NCBI GenBank assembly: GCA_022560025.1
Contig: JAFISE010000189.1
Location: 1 to 57,628 of the forward strand
Origin: Stagonosporopsis chrysanthemi
Lineage: Eukaryota > Ascomycota > Dothideomycetes > Pleosporales > Didymellaceae
Reading direction: 5' to 3'
Length of the DNA: 57,628 nucleotides
Positions 10,735 to 21,388 of the stretch are shown here, piece after piece (within the stretch, counting starts at the first letter, position 1; each line of letters opens with the position of its first letter). The notes under the pieces were generated by a model that made no database searches, was not told the origin of the DNA, and was given only the letters and a program-made list of their open reading frames with translations. Position numbers and translations under genes: made by a program.

Positions 10735-12154
10735 ATGCGTGTCTCTGAGCTTCTCACATTTACGCTCGCGTCCGCAGCGGCCGCCTCGCCCGTTGATATT
10801 GAGGAGCGCGACCCCAAGTCTACGCCCTCGGTGCGCCCCAACCACCCAATCGCTCCTTACCACCCCGGAAAGGCGTTCCCTGTCTCGCCTGCGCGCAAGA
10901 AGGTGTGCACTCTCAACGCGAGGGGCAGCGGCAAGGACGACTCGAAGAACATCCTGAAGACGATCCAGAAATGCAACAATGGCGGCCACGTTGTGTTCCC
11001 CAAGGACCAGAGCTACACCATCGGCACTGCGCTCGATCTGACGTTCCTCAAGCACATTGATCTGGGTAAGCCAGCCATCCAATCAGCGCGTGCAAGGATA
11101 TCCCCCAAAGTGTACACACTAACCACCCCCACTACCAGACATTCAAGGAACCATCAAGTTCACAAACGACACCGACTACTGGCAAAAGAACGCCTTCTAC
11201 CACACCTTCCAAAACGCCACCACCTTCTTCCAGCTGGGCGGCGAGGACGTCAACGTCTACGGCGGCGGCACCCTCGACGGCAACGGGCAAGCCTGGTACG
11301 ACCTGTACGCCAAGGATATCTACATCCTGCGACCGATTCTATTCGGGGCCATCGGGCTCAAGAGCGGCGTCATCTCGGACCTCAACTTCCGGTACAGTCC
11401 GCAGTGGTACACGCTGGTGGCGAACTCGACCAACGTCGTGTTTTCCAACATCGACATCAAGGGCGGCAGCGTGAGCAAGAATCCCGCCAAGAACACTGAC
11501 GGCTGGGACACGTACCGCAGCAGCAACATTGTGATTCAGAACTCCAACATCGATAATGGCGACGACTGCGTCTCATTCAAGCCGAACAGCACCGACATTG
11601 TGGTGCAGAACCTCGTGTGCAACGGGTCGCACGGGATCAGTGTCGGGTCGCTGGGCCAGTACGCGGGGGAGGTGGACATTGTGAAGAACGTCTACGTGGC
11701 GAATGTGAGCATGTCGAACGCGTCGGACGGGGCGCGGATCAAGGTGTGGCCGGGTGCGGCGTCTGCGCTGTCGGGCGACCTGCAGGGCGGGGGCGGCAGC
11801 GGCGAGGTGTCCAACATTACGTACGACGGCATGACGGTGGCGAATGTCGACTACGCGATTGAGATCACGCAGTGCTACGGCCAGAAGAACATCACGCTGT
11901 GCAACCAGTTCCCCTCCAAGCTGACTATCGCCGACATCACGATTAAGAACTTCAAGGGTACGACGAGCAAGAAGTACGATCCCCTTATTGGGTACTTGCA
12001 GTGCTCCAGCCCGACCGTGTGCAAGAATATCAACATCAGCAACATCGACGTCAAGTCGCCGTCGGGCACCGACCTGTACAGCTGTGGTAGCATTGCGGGT
12101 ATCGAGAAGCAGGTCCACTGCACCAACAACGGGACCAAGGGCGGAGAGTCGTAG
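10735..12154 (+). CDS. Exo-polygalacturonase, glycoside hydrolase family 28
   Basis: Secreted enzyme removing galacturonate from the ends of homogalacturonan in plant pectin. Exons 10735-11065 and 11139-12154 (73-nt intron) encode 448 aa. A signal peptide (MRVSELLTFTLASAAAASP) is followed by a Pro-rich stretch and the right-handed beta-helix. All GH28 catalytic motifs are present: NTDGWD (about 229-234), GDDC (about 251-254), SHGISVGS (His about 275) and RIK (about 310-312). NTDGWDTYRS and the SALSGDLQGGGGSG loop are typical of fungal exo-acting PGX enzymes rather than endo-enzymes. Several N-glycosylation sequons are visible. A TATA box and CreA-type sites lie upstream. The frame is intact. 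Confidence 0.92.
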
Positions 12155-12543
12155 ATTCATACCGTTATAGCAAAATGAACCTTGCTCATCTTTGAACCGT
12201 CAGATTACGTGAACATGCTCTGCAATGCTGGGATGGTTTGCGCTTATCCCAACATGAGTCATTGCTATGCAAGAACTACCTTTGGGGAAAGCAATTGTCC
12301 AAAACTTCCTAAACTGTTCTCATAATGTGAAGCACAGCCCGTGCTTGCGGACATTGACCCATACCGTGCCTATTGCCATTTATCCAATACAACAGCAAAC
12401 CAACGAACGATAACCTCGACCGAAACCGAAACCTTCCTCGTCGAACCAACTAGTTCTACTCCAAAAGCATGCATACAATACCAATAAGTGCTTTCCACCT
12501 CTTCTAGGACCACTCAGACTTCCCAGCTCAAGTCGCTAGACTA
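12155..12543. other. Intergenic, convergent 3' regions
   Basis: Tail-to-tail spacer between the polygalacturonase and the PAM2-motif gene; no feature seen. Confidence 0.6.
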
Positions 12544-15331
12544 TCAATGGTCAGGTTCGCATGCGTTGCAAGCCTGCTTTCCACCGTGCTCAAACGCTTT
12601 TCCGATATCAATCGTACCGCAAGCTCCTGTGCCGACATTGTATCCAACATACTGATCAGCAGGACGTCCCATAGGGGGGATCGGGGTCGGAAATGGAGCA
12701 GTGGCGTGCAAGGGTACGCCGACACTCCCGCGACCACCGTAAAGTCCATTGCCAGTGTGGTGGGTGCGACTCCGAGTCGGCAGTGTGTGATACCCTTGCA
12801 CGTTGCCGTTGTCGTGCGCAGTGACATTGCGTATGGTCGTCAAATCGTCCTGTCGCGGGCGTACCTTTCTGGCGTTGCCTTGGCGTGCAGCCTGGTGAGC
12901 AATCTCGTCGAACTGCGAGGTAAACGAACCAGTGGCTGGTCTGGCAGCATTGGTGATAGCAGCCATTGGCGCCATTCCGGAGGCGGTAGCAGGACTTAGG
13001 GGGTCATGCGCAGGTTTATCGATGGATGCGTTCTCTGACTGAGCCATAGGCGTTCCGGCAGCACCCTCTACTGTCTCGAAGTCTAAAGAAGAAAGGCCAT
13101 GGTCTGGACCTTGGGCAAAGTCTCCTGGCGTTGAACGTTGCTTTTTCGGTCGCAGCTTCTTTGGTGACTTGCTTCGGCCTTTGGTGTACATCGGAGGAAA
13201 CAGATATGGCACCGGATACATGTGATAGTACCAAGGAATGCCGTAGCCATCGAGCGCGAACAGATCAGGTAGCGCAAGTGGAAGCTGGCTCGATGCGGCG
13301 ACTGCTTGCCCTTGTCAGTGTCATATTAATGCATCGTGAGGAGTGGATTCGTACCTTGACCGCCTGAATTTGTGTCTTCTGCTGGGACGAACTCTTTCGC
13401 CGTAGCGCGTAAGTCGGATGTCGAGGTGGTGTGCGTAGGCACTCGGCGCAGAGTTGGGGTAGTTCGACCTCGTGAGGATAAAGAGTATAAACTGTCCTTC
13501 GCCGAGCTTGGAGCGGACGCGACTGAGTCGTCATACTCATCATCTGCATCACTTGAATGAACAATGCCTAGAACAAACTTGGTAAGCAAATTTGCAACTC
13601 TGCAGGCCTTTGTAACGCACCTGTCGTGGAAGAACTGCGACCAGCTTTCGAGGCCTTGATGGTCGATGTACTGGTCGCTCGAGACGATGTTGACGCTATA
13701 TCACGATAGTCAGCTGAATGGCAGTCTTCCAAAGTCACATAGTTCCACCACCGACCATGAAGACTGCCGTCATCGGCTCGCGATATGTTTGCCACTTCTC
13801 TTGTTACGACGCTGGTGGCGCTAGCCGACTTGCTGAAGTTACGACTCTTTCGACCCAACATGACTGGCGTAGACCCTGTGCTGTCGAGCGTACGGACGTG
13901 TCGAGGTGACTTTGCAGAACTAACCTTACTGTCAGAGGTCTGATTTCCTTTCATCGCTCCTGTGGAGGCCTTCGGTGAAGGCCTCAGAGTTTGCGCAGAT
14001 TTGGTCTGCTTCAATGTTGAACTGAGGGTCGGGGCGCGGGCAGTGCTGCCTTTGCTTGACGAAATTCGGGGGATGCGGGACGACTTGGACACGTCGAGGC
14101 GGTCAGACGTGGGACTTGCACCACCTGAACTGCTAGTAGCCGATGTGAGAGCCGAAACAGGAGTCTGAACAGCGCTAATTGCACTGTCTCTGGATGGAAT
14201 GCTGATCAGAAGCTCTGGTTTGGACGGCTTCGCGCGAATTCTGAGCGATGATACGATAGTGTTGACGTTTGAATTGCTACCGTGCGACTTCTCGGTCTGC
14301 TTGCAATCGATGTTAGCAGATTCATCTGTACAATCGGATTGTGCGTGATCATGGAAATCTTCAGCCGACGCATAGCTGTTTTGCGAACAGTCTGCACTCC
14401 TTACCGGCGAGCCGTGTGCAGTATGAAACGTAGTAGCTCCAGTGGAGACGATGCTGCTTGGGGCTCGCCTGTGTTCGGCAGCAGTGTGACTCCCAAAGAG
14501 TGCCGTCCGCGGTGGTGGCGATGATTTTGTGGGAGAGCCGCTGCTGCGTGAGAGACTTCCCGTCTTCGGCGACCAGCATGGGCTGTTCCAAGGCTGTCTC
14601 GTGGGCGACTGATGCAGTTTGGGCGGACTGCGATGCACAGCTGATGATGTCATGTTCGCGTTCACCGCGTCGAGTGCCTCTTTGGTCAGAAAGGTTGCCT
14701 TTGATGCGGGTGCTTTGCCTGCGTTGATTGAGCTCCGTGTAGACCGCAGATTTCCATTTTCTGAGGGCATGCTACCAGATGAGGCTTTTGGTCTGCCTTG
14801 GGCTTTGTCTCCGTCCGCCGCAACGGATATGGGGGAGGTAGACGGCGGCGAGCGCGCCGCAGGGAACGGCGTCCGTGGCCTAGCGGCCCTGCCACCACTA
14901 CACGCAACAGCATTCCGCTCTATGATGATATCTATGCTGCTCTCAGAAGAGCCTTGAGCGGTCTCTGCGTCGGAATTGCAGGTGTCAGCGGCCAGCCTGC
15001 TAGCTGAGGTAACTGTGCGAGATGAGGCTGCAGATGTGTTAGACGACGAGTCCATGTCTGGTACGTGACAGCAGCATGCACGCATACCATGATGCAAGCC
15101 TCTCTTGGACAGTGCCAGGGTGCTGTCTTCCGCGTTGTGGGCGCTCAGGGCCTCGAGAGCTTGCATTGCCATCAACGATGTCGTGTGTGAGGTGTCATGC
15201 AGAAGACCGGTTTCAGGAAGCGCTGAGCGCGGAATGAGAGCAGCGCTTTGATGAGGATGCGGTGTCGTGTCGTCGGTGACGGAACCGCAGCTAGGCGCGT
15301 GGTAAGCCTTCGCAGGGGATAATGTTGTCAT
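12544..15331 (-). CDS. Large Ser-rich disordered protein with a PAM2-like motif
   Basis: Exons 15331-13621, 13567-13355 and 13304-12544 (introns 53 and 50 nt) encode 894 aa. I recognise no folded domain. The protein is Ser/Thr/Pro-rich and basic, with SP/TP and RS-type sites suggesting heavy phosphorylation. Exon 2 has an acidic patch (DADDEYDD) and then DLRATAKEFVPAE (L623 to P632). This fits the PAM2 consensus (LNPxAxEFVP), the peptide bound by the MLLE domain of poly(A)-binding protein. Next comes an aromatic Tyr/Pro segment (GIPWYYHMYPVPYLFPPMY) and a basic cluster (KSPKKLRPKKQR). A role in mRNA metabolism or granules is inference. The start is the first ATG after a frame open only with TTG; an upstream exon cannot be excluded. 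Confidence 0.7.
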
Positions 15332-16010
15332 GTTGCAATGCTGGATGTCTTGGCTATGCAAATGTATCGGCCTATGTGTGTTCGCTGAAGAAGATGTGGG
15401 TGGTAGAGGCGAGAAGGAATTGGCTGCTTGACGTCCGGTATCAGTGTCAAGGCTGCGACGCGAAAGACTGTCTCTGCATCTCGTTAGTTGCGGGCAGCAA
15501 AGAGATGTGGGTCTTACACTGACCGCTCAGGTATGCCTAACGTTATTGCCTTGTCGCAGTAGGTGATGAGAGTGAGCTCGGCGTGTTGACAAGCTGTGTA
15601 GTAGAGGTATTGATACAAACACATCACTGCTAGGGCGACTGTCGCCCGCGACGCGCCGCGAGAAACGACTTCCAAGTTGAGTCAAGATGTAGGTGGATGA
15701 GCAGGCGCAGGTCAGACATGGGATGGAAGGCGGGCTGTACGCGTGATCATAACAAAAGGTAGCGACGCAGGTGAAAGACAGCAAGTGAAAGGCAAACAAA
15801 CTCACGCGACGCGACCAAGCTCAGACCGGTATCATAACACGCAAGAAATACTTCAAGCACAGTATTGATTTGGACTAATCCAGGATGTCTGACAGTCCGA
15901 GTGGCGGAAAGTCGACAGTCCTTGATAGTGAAGCAAAAAGTTCGACATGTCGCCATTTTCGATTCCGCCAGCCATCTGTGAGCTGTCATTATTCGAGATG
16001 TCGATGCCAA
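15332..16010. other. Intergenic
   Basis: Spacer between the Nej1-like gene's 3' end and the PAM2-motif gene's 5' side, both on the minus strand. No supported gene; it should hold the PAM2 gene's promoter and any unseen 5' exon. Confidence 0.5.
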
Positions 16011-17698
16011 CTAAAAGCGCTTCTTCTTCTTGGCTTGCGCCTGCTTCTTAGCAATCTCCTCGTTCCTGCGTTTAAGCTCGGATCTCTTGCGCTCTGCTTT
16101 CTCCTCTGGTGTCTCTTCATGGACCTCCTCAACCAGCGGCACCTCTTCCTGGACGATTTGTGGCATCGGCGGCGGCGACGACTTGGGTGTAGGAGAATGG
16201 GCATCTCGAAAGCGAGACGACCTGGGCGATATTGTGTTTTCGGTTTGTGAAGACGCGGCCTCTTGGCTAGCTTTGTTCTTGCCTCCAATCTTGAATGGCT
16301 TTCTGGGCTTCTTCGGTGACGCATCGACATGTGGGTTAACCTGTGCGGAGGGAGCCATTGAAACTCGACTCAGTCCTTCATCTGGTACGCTCACATTCTT
16401 GTCAGCCTGGAAATCCGGCGGAGAGTTCTTCTTTGCTTTCCCTCCTATGCGAAAGCCTTTGCCTCTGGGTTTGGTGCTGACTGGTGGTGGAGACGTCGCT
16501 GGCTCTACTGGTCCGGGCGGTGACGGCGACCTTTTGTGGTGCGGACCCTGCTGCTGTATTCTATCAAGCTCCTGACTTTGCTTGTGACTCTGACTTCTTG
16601 ACAGTGCGTCAAGGTCATCGTCGTCCTCAGTCGAGTCCTCGTCTTCAGCGCTGGCGTTACGCTGTGCTGGGGGTGTTGGCTTGGGTGGCTTGTTTGCCTT
16701 TTGGGTTATATCGCGTGTCTTTAGCCTCTGTTAGTGCTCAAATGCAGCATGTACTATCTGTTTGCTCTGACCTTGAAGTTCGTGTGCACCTCAAACTCGT
16801 CCTCAGTGTCGTCGTCAACAGGACTCGATTCATGACCATGCTTTGGCGGTTGGAAAGGAGGTGCAGGGTCTCGGGTCCTGATCTTGACAGCAGGCTTAGC
16901 ATAAGTCAGCCGGCTTGGTACCGCAGACAGCCAACCCTCAGCGCCGTCCTCTGCTCGCAGACACGCGGGAACATCTGGTGTACACTGCACGAGCGCTTCC
17001 TGGAACAAGCCTAGTGTCGTAACGTCCGAGTCTGCCAATTGCGCCGTCTCGTCGCGCCAAACATGCTGCTGGAACGGCCGGAGGGCGGGTAGGTGCCTGG
17101 CCGCTTGCTCACGTTTGATCAGCTTGCGACCTGTCTTCAAGCCTCCTATGCTTGGAAAGGCTGCAGCAAGATCTAGGTTGTTGGACTCGTACGAGTCGAC
17201 TAGCCGAGTGATGGCATGGTCTTTGTTCGCGATTGTGGTGATGAGATCATTGATTCGCTCGTACTGGATGTGCGACGACACAAGCAGCGGCAGGATGAGC
17301 TCGTTCTTCAGGGTCACGCGACTGCGCTTCTGCAGGTGGAATGTCCAGGTCAGAGAGTCGAGCGGCTCTGGCAAGCGGACGGTGGTATGCAACGTGATGC
17401 CATCGCTGCCTTGCCGCGTGAGACGACACTCGGCATCCTCTGCGCTCAGCGACGCCTCGACGTTGTCGAGGAGGATAGCAAGCTGAGCCGTGTCTTGTTT
17501 GCCGACCTCAATGGGCGACTGCTGCTCGATGGCTCGGTCTACAATGCCAGTCAGGTCTAGCTCTTCGCACCAGACGTTGGTCAGACACGTGAGGTAGACC
17601 GAGTACGAGTCTGACCTGAAGGCGGGCTTGACGAGCAGCTGGGGGATGGGCTCGCCGTCAGGCTGCTCGGCGAGCTCCAAGACGCGCCAGGACGACAT
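16011..17698 (-). CDS. nej1: Nej1/XLF-like non-homologous end-joining factor
   Basis: Partner of the Lig4-Lif1/XRCC4 ligase complex in repair of double-strand breaks. Exons 17698-16772 and 16718-16011 (53-nt intron, donor GTCAGA, branch CTAAC) encode 544 aa. The XLF head is clear: SSWRVLELAEQ, PQLLVKPAF, SDSYSVYLTCLTNVW, LDSLTWTFHLQK and LILPLLVSS, then a coiled-coil stalk with IQYERINDLITTIANKDHAITRL. The C-terminal half is disordered, with an acidic run (EDEDSTEDDDD) and a repeated FRIGGK/FKIGGK motif (about residues 398 and 451), ending in a basic charged helix (KKKKRF). The start at 17698 matches the family's short N-terminus; an in-frame ATG at 17815 would add 39 residues unlike the family. 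It is divergent from Cactin. Confidence 0.85.
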
Positions 17699-18053
17699 GG
17701 TGAGGCTCAGAGGCGGACACGGGCCTGGTGTCTGCTCACCGTGTGCATCGTCTCCGTTACCGAGGGCCCAAGACTTTATGCGTCCATGGTGCCTACAGTG
17801 AGCGGAGGTGGGCATGGCTCGGATTCATAGGGCTGCCTAGAGGCGGCGCCGGCGGCAGGGGTCCAGCGTCCAGTCCAGCCAGTCCAGTCCCGTCGGCCGC
17901 GGCAGGTACGTCACGGCGGCTGAATTTCTCAGATCAGCAACGAAAGCAGGACAGACGCAACGCTGCCCACAGAACACAACACAACACAACACAACACAAC
18001 ACAACACAACACAACACAACACAACAACAGCAACAACAACAACAAAAGCACAC
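17699..18053. promoter_or_regulatory. Divergent promoter between Nej1-like and Cactin genes
   Basis: A 355-bp head-to-head intergenic region serving both genes. Its Cactin-proximal end is a perfect (ACAAC)n tract. No TATA box was seen, as expected for constitutively expressed genes. Confidence 0.55.
17974..18040 (+). repeat. (ACAAC)n microsatellite passing into (CAA)n, Cactin 5' leader
   Basis: About ten perfect ACAAC units, then an imperfect CAA-rich stretch, ending about 13 nt before the Cactin ATG. Transcribed from the plus strand it would give an unstructured, G-poor, CAA-rich leader, which usually favours translation. Confidence 0.85.
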
Positions 18054-19902
18054 ATGTCGTCCCGCAATCCCCCGCCATGGGAGCGCAATGGCCGCGATGG
18101 ACCGCCACAGCGCCCGCCGCCGTCCTCGAGCATACCGGCGAAGCGCTCCGCTGAGTCGCGCTCCCACGACAACGCCGCGAAGCGGTCGAACAACGCGGCC
18201 GAGGAGGCGTGGGTCGCCGACGAGGACCGCTTCGTGCTGCAGCAGGCGAAGAAGAAGGCCGCGCTGCGCGTCAAGGGCGGCCGCGCCAAGCCCATCGACT
18301 GGCTGGCCGTCACGCTGCGCTTCATCGACCCGACCAAGGCGGTTCACGACGAGGAGGTCGAGGACCACGAGCTGGACGTGCAGGACCCCGAGGGCGTGCT
18401 GGAGGCGCTGGACGGCCCCGCGCTGTCGGAGCTGGAGAAGGAGATTGAGAACTACCTGACCCTGGAGACGCACCGCGGCAACCGGGAGTACTGGAGCGTA
18501 AGCAGGCGTGTTCCTCGGGGCCGTGGGCGCCGTTGCTGACTCCCGCAGGCACTCAAGACCGTCTGCAAAGACGTGCGCCGCAGGCTGCGGGCCGCGGGCG
18601 ACTCGCGCAGCACCAACGCCGTCTCGGCCGACATCGACAAGCTCCTCGCGCCCAAGACGTACGAGCAGCTCGAGACGCTGGAGGCGCAGGTCAAGAAGAA
18701 GCTCGACTCGGACGAGCCCATGGACTACGACTACTGGGAGCAGCTGCTGCGGAACCTGCGCATCGCAAAGGCCAAGGCCAAGCTGCGCCGCGTGTCGCAG
18801 GAGATTGTCAAGGAGCGCCTGCAGACGCTGCGCAGGCAACAGGCCGAGGCTGCCATGTCGGTGCAGGAGAAGCTCGCGGAGAAGCTCGCGGAGAAGCTGG
18901 GCCGCACGTCGGCCGCCACGCGTGTAGACTACGAGGCGGCGCTGGACCCGCAGCCGTTGCTGAAGCTGCGCGCCGAAGACAAGGGCCTGGTCCAGGTCGA
19001 CGAGCACAAGTTCCTCAGCGACACGGTGAGTGCTGCGCCGCTGCAAACGGGCCGGCCCATACATACATACATACATACATACATACACGACATGCTGACA
19101 GGACCAGACCAACGAACGCGCCAGGGTGCAGAAGCTAGGCTACGTGCCCTCCCAGCGACCCGCTGCCGATCAAGTGGCACTGAACAGCGCGCCAGCCAGC
19201 CACGGCGCGGCGACGGTCAGCGCCTCCCGCTTCGCACCCGTGGAGAAGGACGACTACTCGCAGGCAACCATGGCCCTCTACGAACGCGAGGTCGCACGCG
19301 GCGTCGAAGAGGGCGAGGAGCTCTTCACGGCCGAAGAACACGTCACATCCGCGCGCCCGCAGTGGGCCGGCACGTACAAGCCGCGAAAGCCTCGCTACTT
19401 CAACCGTGTGCAGATGGGCTACGAGTGGAACAAGTACAATCAGACCCACTACGACCACGACAACCCTCCCCCCAAGGTCGTCCAAGGCTACAAGTTCAAC
19501 ATCTTCTACCCAGACCTCGTCGACAAGGCAAAAGCGCCCACGTACAAGATGGAGCGCGAGAACGGCCGCCGGCGCGGCGAGTCCTTTGCTGCCGCCGGCG
19601 AGGACGACACGTGCTTGATCCGTTTCATCGCCGGCCCGCCCTACGAGGACATTGCTTTCCGTATTGTCGACAAGGAGTGGGACTTTAGTGCAAAACGAGA
19701 GCGCGGTTTCAAGAGCAGTTTTGATAAGGTGAGTGACGGACAGCTCAGTCGTGCCACTTTAACGCTTCCCTTCCCACGGAATGACGACGGCTAACGGGGC
19801 GCAGGGCATCTTGCAACTGCACTTCCAGTTCAAAAAGGTATTATTCGTCCAACGCGCACGTTCGTTGATGCTAATCCTCTGCAGATCTACTACCGCAAGT
19901 AG
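18054..19902 (+). CDS. Cactin, spliceosome-associated protein
   Basis: Conserved nuclear splicing factor. Exons 18054-18497, 18549-19025, 19108-19728, 19805-19837 and 19885-19902 encode 530 aa. The disordered N-terminus leads into the central Cactin domain (WVADEDRFVLQQAKKKAALR, then RAKPIDWLAVTLRFID). A charged helical region follows, with a duplicated EKLAEKL. The C-terminal domain carries the family signature: RPQWAGTYKPRKPRYFNRV, GYEWNKYNQTHYD, GYKFNIFYPDL, CLIRFIAGPPYEDIAF and a GILQLHFQFKKIYYRK end. The last two coding exons are 33 and 18 nt. Intron 2 has two in-frame acceptors 6 nt apart (19101 and 19107), so a two-residue difference is possible. It is shorter than animal Cactin but typical for fungi. 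Confidence 0.92.
19057..19086 (+). repeat. (CATA)n microsatellite in Cactin intron 2
   Basis: Seven tandem CATA units lie inside the 76-82-nt intron between 19026 and the acceptor. They occupy much of the intron just before its CTGAC branch-like site. Confidence 0.85.
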
Positions 19903-20302
19903 ACGGTGGCCCGTTGCCAAAGTCTTGTTGAGGTCGCAATACCCAGGAACGCATCACGCACACGGCATTTGCAGGCCTCTCCGCCCTCAATACTGACAAA
20001 TCCTCGCTTTCTGCGTTCCCTTGCCATCTTAGTCGGCAACTTCCTCGCCGTCAGTCTGTGCAATGGTACGACCAACGCGGGAAATAGCGCAGATCCCATT
20101 TGGGAAATTCACGATGTCCCCATGTCGCCAGCCATGTGTGTACGTCCATGGCGGTGACGAAAGCGTCGATACTGATCGACTGCCAGATGCGAGCACTGCC
20201 CCGCTGTCAGTGCAAATGAGGCAATATCAATCGATTTCACCGGACAGCTTAAAGTCCTGTGCAACGTTTCGCCATGTGCCCATGCAGGGTGTCGCTCCTG
20301 CC

Positions 20303-20303
<1 letters not shown>
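19903..20303. other. Cactin 3' flank
   Basis: No gene seen between the Cactin stop and the poly-C tract. Confidence 0.5.
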
Positions 20304-20349
<46 letters not shown>

Positions 20350-20353
20350 CCCG

Positions 20354-20401
<48 letters not shown>

Positions 20402-20521
20402 CCCCCCCACCCCCCCCCCCCCCCNNNNNNNNNNGGGAGGGGGAAAAGGGGGAAAGAAACGGGTTTTTCCGACCAAGTAAAATGCCTCGTTCACGTTTGC
20501 CCCATTGCCCCCCGCGGGGGT

Positions 20522-20552
<31 letters not shown>
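20304..20552. repeat. Poly-C tracts flanking a 10-N assembly gap
   Basis: Positions 20304-20424 are almost pure C, with single interruptions at 20347 (T), 20353 (G) and 20400-20410. Ns at 20425-20434 mark an assembly gap. G-rich sequence (gggagggggaaaaggggg) follows, and a second run of 29 C lies at 20524-20552. Cytosine runs this long are rare in real genomes and are often polymerase slippage or assembly artefacts at a G-quadruplex-prone site. The true length and sequence are unknown; the open frames here encode only poly-Pro or poly-Gly and are not genes. Confidence 0.85.
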
Positions 20553-20554
<2 letters not shown>

Positions 20555-21388
20555 CGGCCGTCTTTTTCCTGCATGAATCTGCAGGGTACCTGCTTGAAGA
20601 CGCATGCAGGTCAACACTCGCCGCCTGCCGTCCTCCATCAGGTTTGCATATGCGCACGATGAAAGCCAATGACAATCGTTTGTATGCGGTAAATCAGGAC
20701 TTCGGTTGCACCTCATCCGCAACGAAGCAGCTGCGTTGAGAGCATCGCGTCGAAGTGAGAGCAGCTGTGCAGACGGCACAATTGATTCCAGTTTGGAAGA
20801 TATCGTGAGCGAACTTTGGCGAAGCAACCAATTGAAGCGGTCAGGTACTGCTCAATGCGTGGCCATTTTGATGTTGCGTGTTCTAGTCTGGGCAATATGC
20901 AAGTACCCGTGCTGCTGCCCTGTCGTCCAACACCAAACGTACAGTCGTTGGTCCCTGGTGTTGGACCGCATGTGCAGTCACCTGGCAGCCTTGCGCGGCA
21001 TCAGCCACCGACTCGGTGCGGCAACCATGGTCTGAAGATGTTCTACGTCCGGTCTTCCAGCGCTGTGTCACCACCTTTGCGTCTGCTTCCCAGGCATGAC
21101 CATGCTTCCCTTCATGGAGTGCTTGTTTGCGTATGAGCCATGCCCGCAGCTTCAAGCTACGCTGGCAACTGTGGAGTGACAATGAGCTCTCCACCCATTC
21201 TACAATGCTCGTCTGCCTTACCATACAAATACACCCACTGTCGCTTCACTTTCTTGGTCACTGTTTTCCTGTCTCCCGATCGATTCAATCTCTACCAATC
21301 CAGTCGTCTCACAGGTTTCAGTAGCCAGCGCATCGCGTCTTTGTATTCACATTCGGCACTGCCTGATTAGGCCGAGAATACAACAGCA
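20553..21388. other. Upstream region of forkhead gene
   Basis: No supported coding feature. The last 150 bp before the ATG are pyrimidine-rich, as in fungal leaders. Confidence 0.5.

Noticed and set aside
17934..19112. 392-aa open frame on the minus strand opposite Cactin
   Set aside because: Shadow of a GC-rich gene: Leu/Arg-rich with poly-Cys and poly-Val from the ACAAC repeat, no family signal, and the plus-strand Cactin is unmistakable.
20063..20827. Open frames with poly-Pro or poly-Gly across the gap
   Set aside because: They consist of homopolymer translation and unknown residues over Ns; not credible proteins.
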